Positions 1 to 7,853 of a stretch of 60,996 nucleotides of DNA are shown here, piece by piece. The translations under genes were made by a program, and so were the position numbers. Under the pieces are notes generated by a model, which had not been told where the DNA came from, did not search any database, and saw only the letters and a program-made list of their open reading frames with translations. Position 1 is the stretch's first letter, and the number at the start of each line of letters is the position of its first letter. Source of the stretch: a bacterium (GTDB lineage Bacteria > Bacillota > Clostridia > Christensenellales > Aristaeellaceae); contig SFTH01000016.1 in NCBI GenBank assembly GCA_004563405.1, forward strand, positions 1 to 60,996, read 5' to 3'.

Positions 1-1
1 C

Positions 2-187
2 ATCACCCGCGGCATCAAGGCCGGCATCGCCAAGATCAACGTGGGCACCGAGCTGCGCCAGCCCTACGAGCGGGCCATGCGCGAGAAGAACGACGTGGAG
101 TATGCCCGCGAGTGCGTGTACACCCGCTGCCGCGAGCTGATTCGGGACTTCCTGCACACGGCCGACGACGCGAAGATTCTCTTCTGA
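2..187 (+). CDS. Class II fructose-bisphosphate aldolase, C-terminal fragment
   Basis: Only the last 61 codons are in the window; the gene begins upstream. The fragment opens with a stretch reading ITRGIKAGIAKINVGTEL, which matches the conserved strand-loop of class II (zinc) aldolases where the K-x-N-V/I-x-T/D-x-L motif contacts the ketose phosphate. It is followed by the helical C-terminal tail usual for this family (YERAMREKN...RCRELI). Class II aldolases cleave fructose 1,6-bisphosphate, or tagatose-bisphosphate in the GatY/KbaY subgroup, to triose phosphates in the cytoplasm. The substrate subtype cannot be decided from the fragment. A strong hairpin terminator lies 13 bases after the stop, so this is the end of its transcript. 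Confidence 0.8.
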   Translation: MTRGIKAGIAKINVGTELRQPYERAMREKNDVEYARECVYTRCRELIRDFLHTADDAKILF

Positions 188-199
188 GCGCGGCGAACG

Positions 200-232
200 A
201 ATTCCCCGATATTCTCTGCATATCGGGGAATT
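200..232 (+). terminator. Terminator after the aldolase gene
   Basis: A 13-bp perfect inverted repeat (AATTCCCCGATAT and its complement, 200-212 and 220-232) surrounds a 7-nt loop just after the aldolase stop. The run of T after the stem is short (TTTC), so termination could be incomplete. Confidence 0.75.
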
Positions 233-575
233 TCTATGGCGGCGGGAACATTCCGCGGATGAAACGTCCTGCGGGGCGCGCCGGTCGGGGAGAAACGGAT
301 TTGCGTGGCCCCGGAGCGCGGGAAGCGCCGGGAACCGGCTCCTCTGTGGCGCGACGCGGCAGAAACTGTGGAAAAACCGGGGCGTTTGGGCGAAACGATG
401 AACAAAGCGTGCCGCTGCTTCGTCAAAGACCGGGAAGCGGCCGCACGTCCGGAGCCGGACGGAGCAGAGAAGGGGCCTTGCGCCCATTGTGGAAACGCGG
501 CGACCGGCGGGCGCGGCTGCGCCGGGCCGGAGCGCGAATGTGATAAGCTGAATGAATACGAAAGAAGGTACTTGC
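233..575. other. Gene-free stretch before the L,D-transpeptidase
   Basis: About 340 bases with no convincing gene. Open frames cross it but lack ribosome sites and recognisable motifs. It holds one DnaA-box-like sequence (TGTGGAAAA, 367-375) and a near match (TGTGGAAAC, 488-496). I could not pick a convincing sigma-70-type promoter for the downstream gene. Confidence 0.5.
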
Positions 576-1901
576 GTGAAGAGAATTCTGTGCACCCTGC
601 TGGCGCTGTGTCTGCTGGCCTCCGCCGTTCCGGCGATGGCGATCACCGGTCAGGAGGCCCTGGGCCTCGGGGACGGAGGGAGCGACGGCGCCGCATCGGG
701 CTATCCCACGCTGCAGATCGGCTCCCGGGACGGCGACGATGCGGGCGCGTATGTGGTCATGCTGCAGAACCGCCTGCTGGAGCTGGGCTACCTGGCCAGC
801 GCTGCGGACGGCCAGTACGGCGCGATGACCGAGAGCGCCGTGCTCGCCTTTCAGGAGCACAACGGCCTGACGCCCACCGGCATCGCCGACGACTCCACCC
901 AGAGTCTGCTCTTTTCCACCTCAGCCCAGCGGGCCCCGGAGGCGGTGGCGGCGGATTCCGAGACGCTTCGGGTGCAGCAGGCGCTGCTGCGCTGGGGCTT
1001 CATGGTGGGTTCCGCAGACGGCATCGCCGGAACGACCACCCAGACCGCCGTTGCGGAGTTCAAGGATTACATCTACAACACCTGCCGCCTGAGCTATTCG
1101 GCCTACACCACGCCCGAGCCCACGCCGGAGGCGACGCTGGCGCCGAACGCGCAGCCCGTGGCCATGGACGTGCCGCTGGACGCCACCCAGGCGCCCGAGA
1201 GCAACGGCCAGAACGGCGAGATCACGGAGGATGTGGTGCGCTTTGCGGACGGCGACTACGCGTTCCAGGTGTTTCAGCAGACCCTTCAGAACGGAAATCA
1301 GGGCGCGGAGGTCTGGCGCGTTCAGCGCAGGCTGTGCCAGCTCCGGTATCTCTACAAGCCGGACGGCAGCTATGGCGCGCTGACGGAATATGCCCTCAAG
1401 TACTTCCAACGTAAGAACGGCCTGACGGAGACCGGCGTGGCGGACGAGGCGACCCAGCGCAAGCTGTTTTCCGGCGAGGCGCTGACCTCCGAGGAGTATG
1501 TGTTCCCCTACAAGCTGTATGTGAGCCTGGACAACCAGCGGGTCTATGCCTACGGCTGGGACGGCTCCGGCTACAACAAGGAGGTCAAGAAGTTCAAGTG
1601 CTCCACGGGCATGGCGGGCTATGACACGCCGTCCGGCACCTACCAGTCTGGCGGGCGCGTGAACGCGGGCGAGTGGTACTACTTCAAGGATTACAACTGC
1701 TACGCCAAGTACGCCTACCGCATCGTGGGCGGCGTGCTGTTCCACTCCGTGCTTTACAGCGCCAAGAAGAAGGGCCCCACCAATTCCTCCGTGAACGCGC
1801 TGGGACGCAAGGCCTCCCACGGTTGCGTGCGCCTTGCGGTGGACGACGCTCAGTGGATCTGCGAAAACTGCCCCGAGGGCACCACGGTGGTCATTAGCTG
1901 A
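576..1901 (+). CDS. Exported L,D-transpeptidase with peptidoglycan-binding repeats
   Basis: Predicted exported enzyme (441 aa) that forms 3-3 crosslinks in peptidoglycan or attaches proteins to it. The C-terminal YkuD domain (about residues 310-441) ends in the hallmark SHGCVR, with catalytic Cys417 and His415. Before it are three PG_binding_1-like segments (about 45-105, 125-165 and 240-305), each with the L-x-x-L-G-Y/F...DG-x-Y/A-G pattern. The signal peptide is KRILCTLLALCLLASAVPAMA. I chose the GTG at 576 because AGAAGG sits 7 nt upstream and it puts the basic signal-peptide N-region first; the in-frame ATG at 552 adds eight residues and has a poorer site. A PT/PE-rich linker lies around residues 185-205. 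The gene stands alone between two terminators. Confidence 0.88.
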   Translation: MKRILCTLLALCLLASAVPAMAITGQEALGLGDGGSDGAASGYPTLQIGSRDGDDAGAYVVMLQNRLLELGYLASAADGQYGAMTESAVLAFQEHNGLTPTGIADDSTQSLLFSTSAQRAPEAVAADSETLRVQQALLRWGFMVGSADGIAGTTTQTAVAEFKDYIYNTCRLSYSAYTTPEPTPEATLAPNAQPVAMDVPLDATQAPESNGQNGEITEDVVRFADGDYAFQVFQQTLQNGNQGAEVWRVQRRLCQLRYLYKPDGSYGALTEYALKYFQRKNGLTETGVADEATQRKLFSGEALTSEEYVFPYKLYVSLDNQRVYAYGWDGSGYNKEVKKFKCSTGMAGYDTPSGTYQSGGRVNAGEWYYFKDYNCYAKYAYRIVGGVLFHSVLYSAKKKGPTNSSVNALGRKASHGCVRLAVDDAQWICENCPEGTTVVIS

Positions 1902-1945
1902 GCTGGCTTCGGCCCTTTCGCGCGTTCCTGGGATTTTTCGACAGC

Positions 1946-1980
1946 AAAACCCAACCATTTGAAAGGATGGCTGGGTTTTT
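1946..1980 (+). terminator. Rho-independent terminator after the L,D-transpeptidase
   Basis: AAAACCCAACCAT pairs with ATGGCTGGGTTTT (one G-T pair) across an 8-base loop, ending in a T-run (TTTTT). Classic intrinsic terminator 45 bases after the stop codon. Confidence 0.88.
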
Positions 1981-2036
1981 GCCTGTCAAAAACCAATTGA
2001 CACCTGCAATGACAATTGGACGGCTTTCATTGCACA

Positions 2037-2075
2037 GAACGAGGCGGCGGCACAGCGCGTGCCGCCGCCTCGTTC
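2037..2075 (-). terminator. Hairpin downstream of the FIST-like gene
   Basis: A 17-bp perfect inverted repeat (GAACGAGGCGGCGGCAC and its complement) with loop AGCGC lies 27 bases past the stop of the minus-strand gene at 2102-3007. No clear U-run follows on the minus strand, so it may act as a transcript-end or stabilising hairpin. Confidence 0.6.
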
Positions 2076-2101
2076 AGCCGGGTTTCCGCGTCGGGCGCAG
2101 G

Positions 2102-3007
2102 TCAGGTTCGGTTGCCATCGGGAAACAGGCCGGTCATCATCAGGTTGGCAAAGCGCCCGCCTGCGATTTCGCCAAAGAGGAACAGAAGGAGCGTTCCCTC
2201 CGGCACGCAGGGCAGGCGGCGCACGGCGCTCTTGAGGCCCGCGCAGCCGAAGATCAGCGCCCCGGGTGCGTCCGAGAAGGCCTGCGTGCCCGCCTCCATT
2301 GCATCGCGCCCGGAAAAGCGCAGCTGGAAGGGCCCGCGCCCGTCGCAGTCCGCGCCGGCGCACAGCCGTCCCTCCTGAACGCTCAGATGCACGTTCAGGC
2401 CGTCCCCGTCCGAGAGCGTCATCTGTTCGAAGTTGTCCGGCGAGAGTCCCTGCGCGCGCTGAAGGGCGCGCCAGGCTTCCTCCGCGGATTGGACGGGCGC
2501 GCCGTCCTCCGCCAGATCCGCGAGGACGCGGGGCGCGCCGTCCGTACGCAGCGCAAACCAGCGCCCGGTGGGGGCGAGTATGTTTTCAAAGGCGGTGTGG
2601 AAGGCGTCTTCCTTCACCAGAAGCAGCGCGGCCTGTGCGCCCTCGGGAGAGAGCTCGCCGGTGCAGCCGCTCTCGCACGCGCTGACGCCGCCCGCGATCT
2701 GTACCCCGGGGAAGCGGGCGCGCAGGGCATCCAGAAAGGTCTCCGCGCCCTCGCCCTCCGCCAGCAGCGCGAGGATACAGGTGGGGGAGAACGCGGCGTC
2801 TTCGATTTCTGCCAGGCATTGCGCGCGGCTCCCGCACACGGCGCGCCCGGCGACCTCCCGCCGCCAGACGAAGAGGCCGTCCACGTCCGGAGCGTGCGCG
2901 CTCTGCGCGTCCACGGCGCCGAGCGTGGCGCAGCCAAAGACGTCCGGCCGCCCGGGGTTTTTGCCCGGGTTGAAGAAGGCAATGGTCCAGTTGCCGTCCC
3001 GATACAT
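2102..3007 (-). CDS. FIST-domain-like protein (probable sensor)
   Basis: A soluble protein of 301 aa with no signal peptide or membrane segment. I read it as a short FIST protein. The N-terminal half has the pattern of a predicted strand followed by a glycine-rich turn (VQIAGGVSACESGCTGELS, about residues 105-123). The C-terminal part ends with GALIFGCAGLKS, then LLFLFGEIAG and FANLMMTGLF, which resembles the FIST_C core (C-x-G/A..., then GEI). FIST domains are thought to bind small ligands, possibly amino acids, in signalling proteins. Here no output domain is attached, and at 301 aa it is shorter than a typical FIST_N+FIST_C protein (about 380). The start is supported by AAAAGGAG 9 nt upstream. 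No obvious partner lies next to it. Confidence 0.5.
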   Translation of the reverse strand: MYRDGNWTIAFFNPGKNPGRPDVFGCATLGAVDAQSAHAPDVDGLFVWRREVAGRAVCGSRAQCLAEIEDAAFSPTCILALLAEGEGAETFLDALRARFPGVQIAGGVSACESGCTGELSPEGAQAALLLVKEDAFHTAFENILAPTGRWFALRTDGAPRVLADLAEDGAPVQSAEEAWRALQRAQGLSPDNFEQMTLSDGDGLNVHLSVQEGRLCAGADCDGRGPFQLRFSGRDAMEAGTQAFSDAPGALIFGCAGLKSAVRRLPCVPEGTLLLFLFGEIAGGRFANLMMTGLFPDGNRT

Positions 3008-3143
3008 GGAAACAACTCCTTTTCTGTCCGGTTTGCGCCGGAGTGGGTCGGATACTGCGCGCTGCGCAGCCGCTCCCGCCGCGCGAAGGGGCGCGGGGCG
3101 GGAAGGCGACGCTGCCGCCAGGGGCGCGCGGATTGAAGCGCAG

Positions 3144-3178
3144 CTGCGGGGAGGGGCCGGACCGGCCCCTCCCCGCAG
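3144..3178 (-). terminator. Hairpin after the shikimate-dehydrogenase-like gene
   Basis: A near-continuous palindrome with 17-bp arms (CTGCGGGGAGGGGCCGG) and a single central base begins 5 bases beyond the minus-strand stop at 3183. Very GC-rich; no U-run follows. Confidence 0.6.
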
Positions 3179-3182
3179 TGCA

Positions 3183-4040
3183 TCAGGTTTCGAATTCGTG
3201 CATCAGCGCGTGGAGCATGACTTCCCGCGGCGCCTTCACGTCGGTCCAGATTTCGAAGTTCAGGGCGGCCTGGTTCACCAGCATGCCCAGGCCGATGATG
3301 ATCCGTGCGCCCTGGGCCTGGGCCTTGCGCAGGAACAGGGGCATGGCGGGATTGAACACTACGTCGCACACCAGCATGTCGGGACGGATGTGCTCGTAGC
3401 GAATGTCGGGGCAGCGGTCCACATCGGGGAAGAGGCCTACGCAGGTGGCGTTGATGAGGATCTCCGTGTCCTCGGGCAGCGGAGCCGCACCCTCCCAGGG
3501 GAAGAAGGCGGCCTGTGCAGCGGTGTTTTCGGTGATGGTCTGTACGAGCTCCCGGCCCCGGGCCGCGTTGCGGTTGATGATGTTGATCTTCCGCGCGCCG
3601 GCCAGCGCGCACTCCACGCCGATGGCCTTTGCTGCGCCGCCCGCGCCCAGCAGGGTGATGACCTTGCCCGCGGGGGAGAGGCCCTCGTCGGTCAGGGAGC
3701 GGACGAAGCCCTTGCCGTCGGTGTTCTCGCCGATCAGGCGGCCGTTGCGGTTTACGACGGTGTTGACGGCGCCGATGATGCGGGCCGCAGGGCTCAGCTC
3801 GTCCAGCAGGCGGATGACCTCGACCTTGTGGGGCATGGTGAGGTTCACGCCCCGCATGCCCACGGCGCGCATGCCGCGCATCGCGTCCTCCAGGTTATCC
3901 ACATCCACCCGGCAGGTGAGATAGCGCCAGTTCAGCCCGGCGGTCTCGAAGCCCGCCTCCTCCATCACCCCGGTGGGGTTGCCATCCACGGGATCGCCGA
4001 ACACGCCGACCAGCTCGGCGCGGTAGTTCTTCTCTGCCAT
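3183..4040 (-). CDS. Shikimate dehydrogenase-like NAD(P)-dependent oxidoreductase, atypical substrate site
   Basis: 285-aa cytoplasmic enzyme with the fold of AroE/YdiB. Family motifs are present: the catalytic Lys in GVNLTMPHK, AVNTV, the catalytic Asp in ENTDGKGF, and the Rossmann loop GAGGAAKAI. However, the N-terminal motif that in AroE reads S-x-S-P-x-M-H and holds the shikimate carboxylate is replaced by DPVDGNPTGVM. Both serines are therefore missing and the substrate may not be shikimate. No other aromatic-pathway gene is nearby. I chose the ATG at 4040, since GGAAAGGAT lies about 12 nt upstream; the ATG at 4052 would leave no room for a ribosome site. It has its own promoter and a terminator hairpin, so it is monocistronic. 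Confidence 0.75.
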   Translation of the reverse strand: MAEKNYRAELVGVFGDPVDGNPTGVMEEAGFETAGLNWRYLTCRVDVDNLEDAMRGMRAVGMRGVNLTMPHKVEVIRLLDELSPAARIIGAVNTVVNRNGRLIGENTDGKGFVRSLTDEGLSPAGKVITLLGAGGAAKAIGVECALAGARKINIINRNAARGRELVQTITENTAAQAAFFPWEGAAPLPEDTEILINATCVGLFPDVDRCPDIRYEHIRPDMLVCDVVFNPAMPLFLRKAQAQGARIIIGLGMLVNQAALNFEIWTDVKAPREVMLHALMHEFET

Positions 4041-4124
4041 GGAAAAACACATCCTTTCCGATTGGTTTCCTGTGCCCGCCGCGCGATTGCGGCGCGCACT
4101 GCACGTGCAACATGGTACAGGAAA

Positions 4125-4153
4125 ATTATAGCAAAACAGCCGCCCCGCGTCAA
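4125..4153 (-). promoter_or_regulatory. Promoter of the shikimate-dehydrogenase-like gene
   Basis: On the minus strand, TTGACG (4148-4153) and TATAAT (4125-4130) are separated by exactly 17 bp. The start codon is at 4040. Confidence 0.8.
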
Positions 4154-4192
4154 TGCGCGCAGCGGCTGTTTCCGGGCCTGCCCGGCGGAAGG

Positions 4193-6391
4193 TCAGGTTT
4201 CGAGGATGCGGCGGCCCCAGCTGAACACGCGGCTGTAGTAACCGCTGGACAGGTTGCTCACGATGACCTTGCCCGCGCCAGAGGAGGCGTGGATGAAGTA
4301 GTAGCTGCCCAGATAGATGCCTACATGGTCGCACTGGTCGCCGTCGGATACGGTGTTGAAGAACACCAGATCGCCGCGGCGCAGGCTGGACTTGTCGGAG
4401 ATCTTCTTATAGCTGTCGTTGTAGCCCTCGGAGTAGGCGGAGTGGCGCAGGGAGACGCCCACCTGCTTGAAGCAGTACATCGTCAGGCCGGAGCAGTCGA
4501 AGGTGGCGGTGCCGGCGGAGCCGAACACATAGCGCTTGCCCAGCTGCTGCTGGGCCACATAGATCACATACTCCAGCTTCTGTGCGTTGGACATGCCGCT
4601 CTTGTATTCCGAGGTGGTGGAGGCGAGGTTGGAGGGCATGCCGGTCGTGTTGCCGGAGGAGCCACTGCCGGAGGAGCTGCTGGAAGAGCTCGCGTCCGCC
4701 GCATCCGTGCCGGAGGCGAGGGTCGGCGCGTCCGCGCGGTAGAGGGCGCGGATGGTGGCGCTGTCGGCCGTGCCCGTGGCCGTGATGCCCGCGGCGCTCT
4801 GGAAGAGGCGCACCGCCGCGGCGGTGTTGGCACCGTAGTCGCCGTCAATGCTGGAGGCGCGGGACAGATAGCCCAGCGCGTACAGGCGGGTCTGCAGGCG
4901 GCTGACGTTGTCGTTCTTCGCGCCGCTGGAGAGAGAGAGGCTGAGCATGGGGGAGTAGGGGGCGTTTCCGGAGTAGAGTACTCGCAGGGTGGCCAGATCG
5001 GCCACGCCGCTTTCCGTCATGCTGCAGGCGGCCTGAAACCGCTGAACTGCGGCGGTGGTGAGGGAGGAGTAGTTCACGGAGGGTGCGCCGTCCAGGTAGC
5101 CCAGGGCGAGCAGGGCGGCCTCCAGCTCCTTCACGGCTGCGCCGCTGTCCTCCTCCTTGAGCTCGGCGTAGCTGTCCGCGCTGAGGTACTGGCGGGGCAT
5201 GAAGCCGAACGTGCCGTTCTTGCCGATCAGCACCCACTTGGAATCATAGCCGTAGAAGCTCACGGTTTCGCCCAGCTTCAGCGTCCCCTTGGGCGACGAG
5301 GCGCTCATGGAGTCGTAGACCGGGGCCGTGGCCTGAATGACGGTGGCGGTGCCGAGGGGGTTCTTGTCGCCGATCACCTCGCCGGAGACGGCGTCGTTTT
5401 TATCCTCGGCGTTCAGATCGCTGGTTTTGGTCAGCGCGTCCAGGGCGCAATAGCCGTACTTGCCGTTGAGCTCGATGTAGGCCCAGCTCTGGCTGGTCTC
5501 CACCACGTTCACCTCTGCGCCCTTGCGCAGCGTGCCCAGGGACTTGGAGGAGGTGCTGGCGCTCTGGTAGACCGTGACGGACGCGGCGGTCACGGTGGCC
5601 GCGATGGCGGAGTCGAGATCCGCACCGGGCTGGGTCGCGCCGCTGCTGCGGGTCAGGCCGGCGCGGGCGCAGAAGCCGTACTTGCCGCTCAGGCCGATGT
5701 AGGCCCAGTCGGAATTGTAGGCGTAGACGGTGACGCTCTGGCCCTGGGAGAGGGCGCCCAGCTTCTTCGAGGAGGTGCTGGCGCTCTTGTAGACCGGGAG
5801 GGTGGCCGCGCTGACCTGCGCGGCGAAGGTCTCAATGGTCACGGAGGAGCCGTCCGAAGTCTCCGGCGCGCTCTCCTCGGGGAGGAAGGGGTCGCTGCCG
5901 GTCTCGCCTTCGGAGCTGCCGGAGCCGGAGACGGGAGTCAGGTGGCCGGCGTTCGTATAGCCCAGGTTGCCACCCTTTTCAATCATTGCAACATTGCCGG
6001 AAATGTACAGCACGTTCACCTGCGTGCCCGCCTTCATCGCAGCGCTGCGGCTGTTCAGATCGGGCGCTTCAAACACGCGGGTGTCCTGGTTTGCGATGGC
6101 GGGAATTGCGACATCCTCCACCGCCCGCAGGGCGTCCGCGGCGGCATAGACCGTGTAGCTGCCGTATTTGAGCTGGGCCACGCCGTTCTTTTCGGCGTTG
6201 ACGGTCACGAGGGTGTAGCCGTCCAGTTCACCGGCCTTCTTGCTGAGCGCCGCGTCCGCATATACGGTCAGCGTCGCGTCGGCGATGATGGCCGAATAGC
6301 TCTCTGCGAGCGCCGGGGCACAGCCCAGCAGCGTCGCCAGAGCGATGGTGAACGCCAGGATTCTCTTGAATTTGCAGCTTCTGTTTTTCAT
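4193..6391 (-). CDS. Exported NlpC/P60 cell-wall hydrolase with SH3 and peptidoglycan-binding repeats
   Basis: 732-aa secreted endopeptidase expected to cut peptidoglycan stem peptides. In order: signal peptide (1-29, ending CAPALA), five bacterial SH3-like segments (about 33-90, 97-155, 190-250, 265-325 and 345-405), two PG_binding_1 segments (about 415-480 and 490-560, each with L-x-x-L-G-Y-L), a Ser/Gly-rich linker (about 565-590), and an NlpC/P60 domain (about 610-732). The catalytic triad is visible as Cys633 (FDCSGL), His689 (CDHVGIY) and His701 (FIHASS). The SH3 segments share near-identical wording (VYKSASTSSKKLG, VYQSASTSSKSLG), pointing to internal duplication. GAGGAAA 9 nt upstream supports the start. 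Transcribed towards and close to the L,D-transpeptidase region, but as a separate unit. Confidence 0.9.
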   Translation of the reverse strand: MKNRSCKFKRILAFTIALATLLGCAPALAESYSAIIADATLTVYADAALSKKAGELDGYTLVTVNAEKNGVAQLKYGSYTVYAAADALRAVEDVAIPAIANQDTRVFEAPDLNSRSAAMKAGTQVNVLYISGNVAMIEKGGNLGYTNAGHLTPVSGSGSSEGETGSDPFLPEESAPETSDGSSVTIETFAAQVSAATLPVYKSASTSSKKLGALSQGQSVTVYAYNSDWAYIGLSGKYGFCARAGLTRSSGATQPGADLDSAIAATVTAASVTVYQSASTSSKSLGTLRKGAEVNVVETSQSWAYIELNGKYGYCALDALTKTSDLNAEDKNDAVSGEVIGDKNPLGTATVIQATAPVYDSMSASSPKGTLKLGETVSFYGYDSKWVLIGKNGTFGFMPRQYLSADSYAELKEEDSGAAVKELEAALLALGYLDGAPSVNYSSLTTAAVQRFQAACSMTESGVADLATLRVLYSGNAPYSPMLSLSLSSGAKNDNVSRLQTRLYALGYLSRASSIDGDYGANTAAAVRLFQSAAGITATGTADSATIRALYRADAPTLASGTDAADASSSSSSSGSGSSGNTTGMPSNLASTTSEYKSGMSNAQKLEYVIYVAQQQLGKRYVFGSAGTATFDCSGLTMYCFKQVGVSLRHSAYSEGYNDSYKKISDKSSLRRGDLVFFNTVSDGDQCDHVGIYLGSYYFIHASSGAGKVIVSNLSSGYYSRVFSWGRRILET

Positions 6392-6575
6392 AATTCATTT
6401 CCTCGCAATGTGCCGGTTTCGGATGCGCGGTGCGGCGCGCCACGCCGGGCGGAGACATTCCACCCGCATATGGGGATAATTATTCGCGAAAATACACAAA
6501 AACCCTGCAATTTGAAATGTAAAAGTAGTTTGGTTGAATTATGACTGTAATATGTTCGTAATAATATGCAACAAT
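6392..6575. other. AT-rich leader/promoter region upstream of the NlpC/P60 gene
   Basis: This 184-bp stretch is far more AT-rich than its surroundings, especially 6475-6575. It must hold the minus-strand promoter of the hydrolase gene. Several weak -10-like elements occur and I cannot choose one with confidence. Confidence 0.4.
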
Positions 6576-6610
6576 TTCGCCCGGTTCGCGCTGTGGACGA
6601 ACCGGGCGAA
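6576..6610 (-). terminator. Terminator of the CDF transporter transcript
   Basis: A 13-bp perfect inverted repeat (TTCGCCCGGTTCG / CGAACCGGGCGAA) with a 9-base loop lies 20 bases past the stop of the gene at 6631. The minus-strand flank is T-rich (AATTGTTGC). Confidence 0.75.
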
Positions 6611-6630
6611 GATGCGGATGGCGGGGAGAA

Positions 6631-7809
6631 TCAGACCTCGGTGGCGACGGGATGGTCGATGTTGAGCACGGCGAAATAGTCGCCCTCCAGCTCGCGCACC
6701 AGGCGGGAGACGGCGGCGCGCACCTCCTCGTCGCTCATGGAGAATTCGTAGGGCACCACCACGTCGAAGATCACATTGGTGTGGGTGGGGCCGGGCACCA
6801 TGCGGAAGTCGTGGATGCTGATCTTTTCGCCCAGCTCCTCGTGAATGCGCTGAAGAATGTGCTGCCGGGTGGCGGCGATCTGTTCGTCGTCGGTGGAGAT
6901 GGGATCCATGTGGATGGTGGCGCTGCAGTTGAGCTCTTCCTGAAGGCGGCGCTCGATGGTGTCGATCACGTCATGCAGGGCCATGATGTCCCCGTTGGCG
7001 GGCACCTCCGCGTGCAGGGAGATCATGACCCGACCCGCGCCGTAGTCGTGCACCATCAGATCGTGCATGCCCACCACCTCGGGATAGGACTCCACGATGG
7101 CGGCGATTTTATGTACGAATTCCGGGTCGGGGGCCTTGCCCAGCAGGGGGCTGATGGTGTCCCGGGTCGCGCCGAAGCCCGCCCACAGGATCAGCAGGGA
7201 GACGGCCGCGCCCGCCCAGGCGTCGATGTTTGCACCGGTGAAGTGGGAGATGAGGGTGGAGAGGAGCACCACGGAGGTGGCGCACATGTCCGAGAGGCTG
7301 TCCGTGGCGGTGGCGGCCATGGACACGGAGTCGATCTTGCGGCCCACGGCGCGGTTGTACAGGGCCATGTAGAGCTTCACGGCGATGGATGCGAGCAGAA
7401 TACCGATGGACAGCCAGGAGAAGAGCACCGCCTCGGGCTTGAAGATCTTCTCCACGGAGGACTTGGCCAGGTCGAAGCCCATCATCAGTATGGCCAGGGA
7501 GACGATGAGACCGGAGATGTACTCATAGCGCCCGTGACCGTAGGGATGATCCTGGTGGGGCTTCTGGGCGGCCAGGCGGAAGCCCAGAAGGGTGATGACC
7601 GAGGAGCCCGCGTCCGAGAGGTTGTTGAAGGCGTCGGCGGTGATGGCGATGGAGCCGGTGATGGCGCCGGCGACGGCCTTGAGGGTGAAGAGCACCAGAT
7701 TGAGGAAGATGCCCACCGAACCGCAGAGCACGCCGTAGGCCCGGCGCACGGCGGGATTCTCCACGTCCTCGCGGTTTTTGATGAAGATACGGGACAGAAG
7801 CTGAATCAT
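6631..7809 (-). CDS. Cation diffusion facilitator (CDF) metal exporter, probably manganese-type
   Basis: 392-aa inner-membrane antiporter of the CDF family, exporting divalent metal in exchange for protons. Six membrane helices span about residues 25-215, followed by a cytoplasmic ferredoxin-like domain and a longer C-terminal extension. The metal site reads NNLSD in helix 2 and TDSLSD in helix 5, giving an N-D / D-D quartet. Zn/Fe exporters such as FieF have D-D / H-D; the N-D-D-D set is the one reported for MntE-like Mn exporters, so Mn is inferred. The HPYGHGRYEY loop typical of CDF proteins is present. AAAGGAGG lies 8 nt upstream of ATG. The gene follows the NhaC-like gene by 44 bp on the same strand and may share its transcript. 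Confidence 0.88.
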   Translation of the reverse strand: MIQLLSRIFIKNREDVENPAVRRAYGVLCGSVGIFLNLVLFTLKAVAGAITGSIAITADAFNNLSDAGSSVITLLGFRLAAQKPHQDHPYGHGRYEYISGLIVSLAILMMGFDLAKSSVEKIFKPEAVLFSWLSIGILLASIAVKLYMALYNRAVGRKIDSVSMAATATDSLSDMCATSVVLLSTLISHFTGANIDAWAGAAVSLLILWAGFGATRDTISPLLGKAPDPEFVHKIAAIVESYPEVVGMHDLMVHDYGAGRVMISLHAEVPANGDIMALHDVIDTIERRLQEELNCSATIHMDPISTDDEQIAATRQHILQRIHEELGEKISIHDFRMVPGPTHTNVIFDVVVPYEFSMSDEEVRAAVSRLVRELEGDYFAVLNIDHPVATEV

Positions 7810-7853
7810 GGGATATGCCTCCTTTGTGCGCAGCGCGCGGCATGTTTTTCAGT

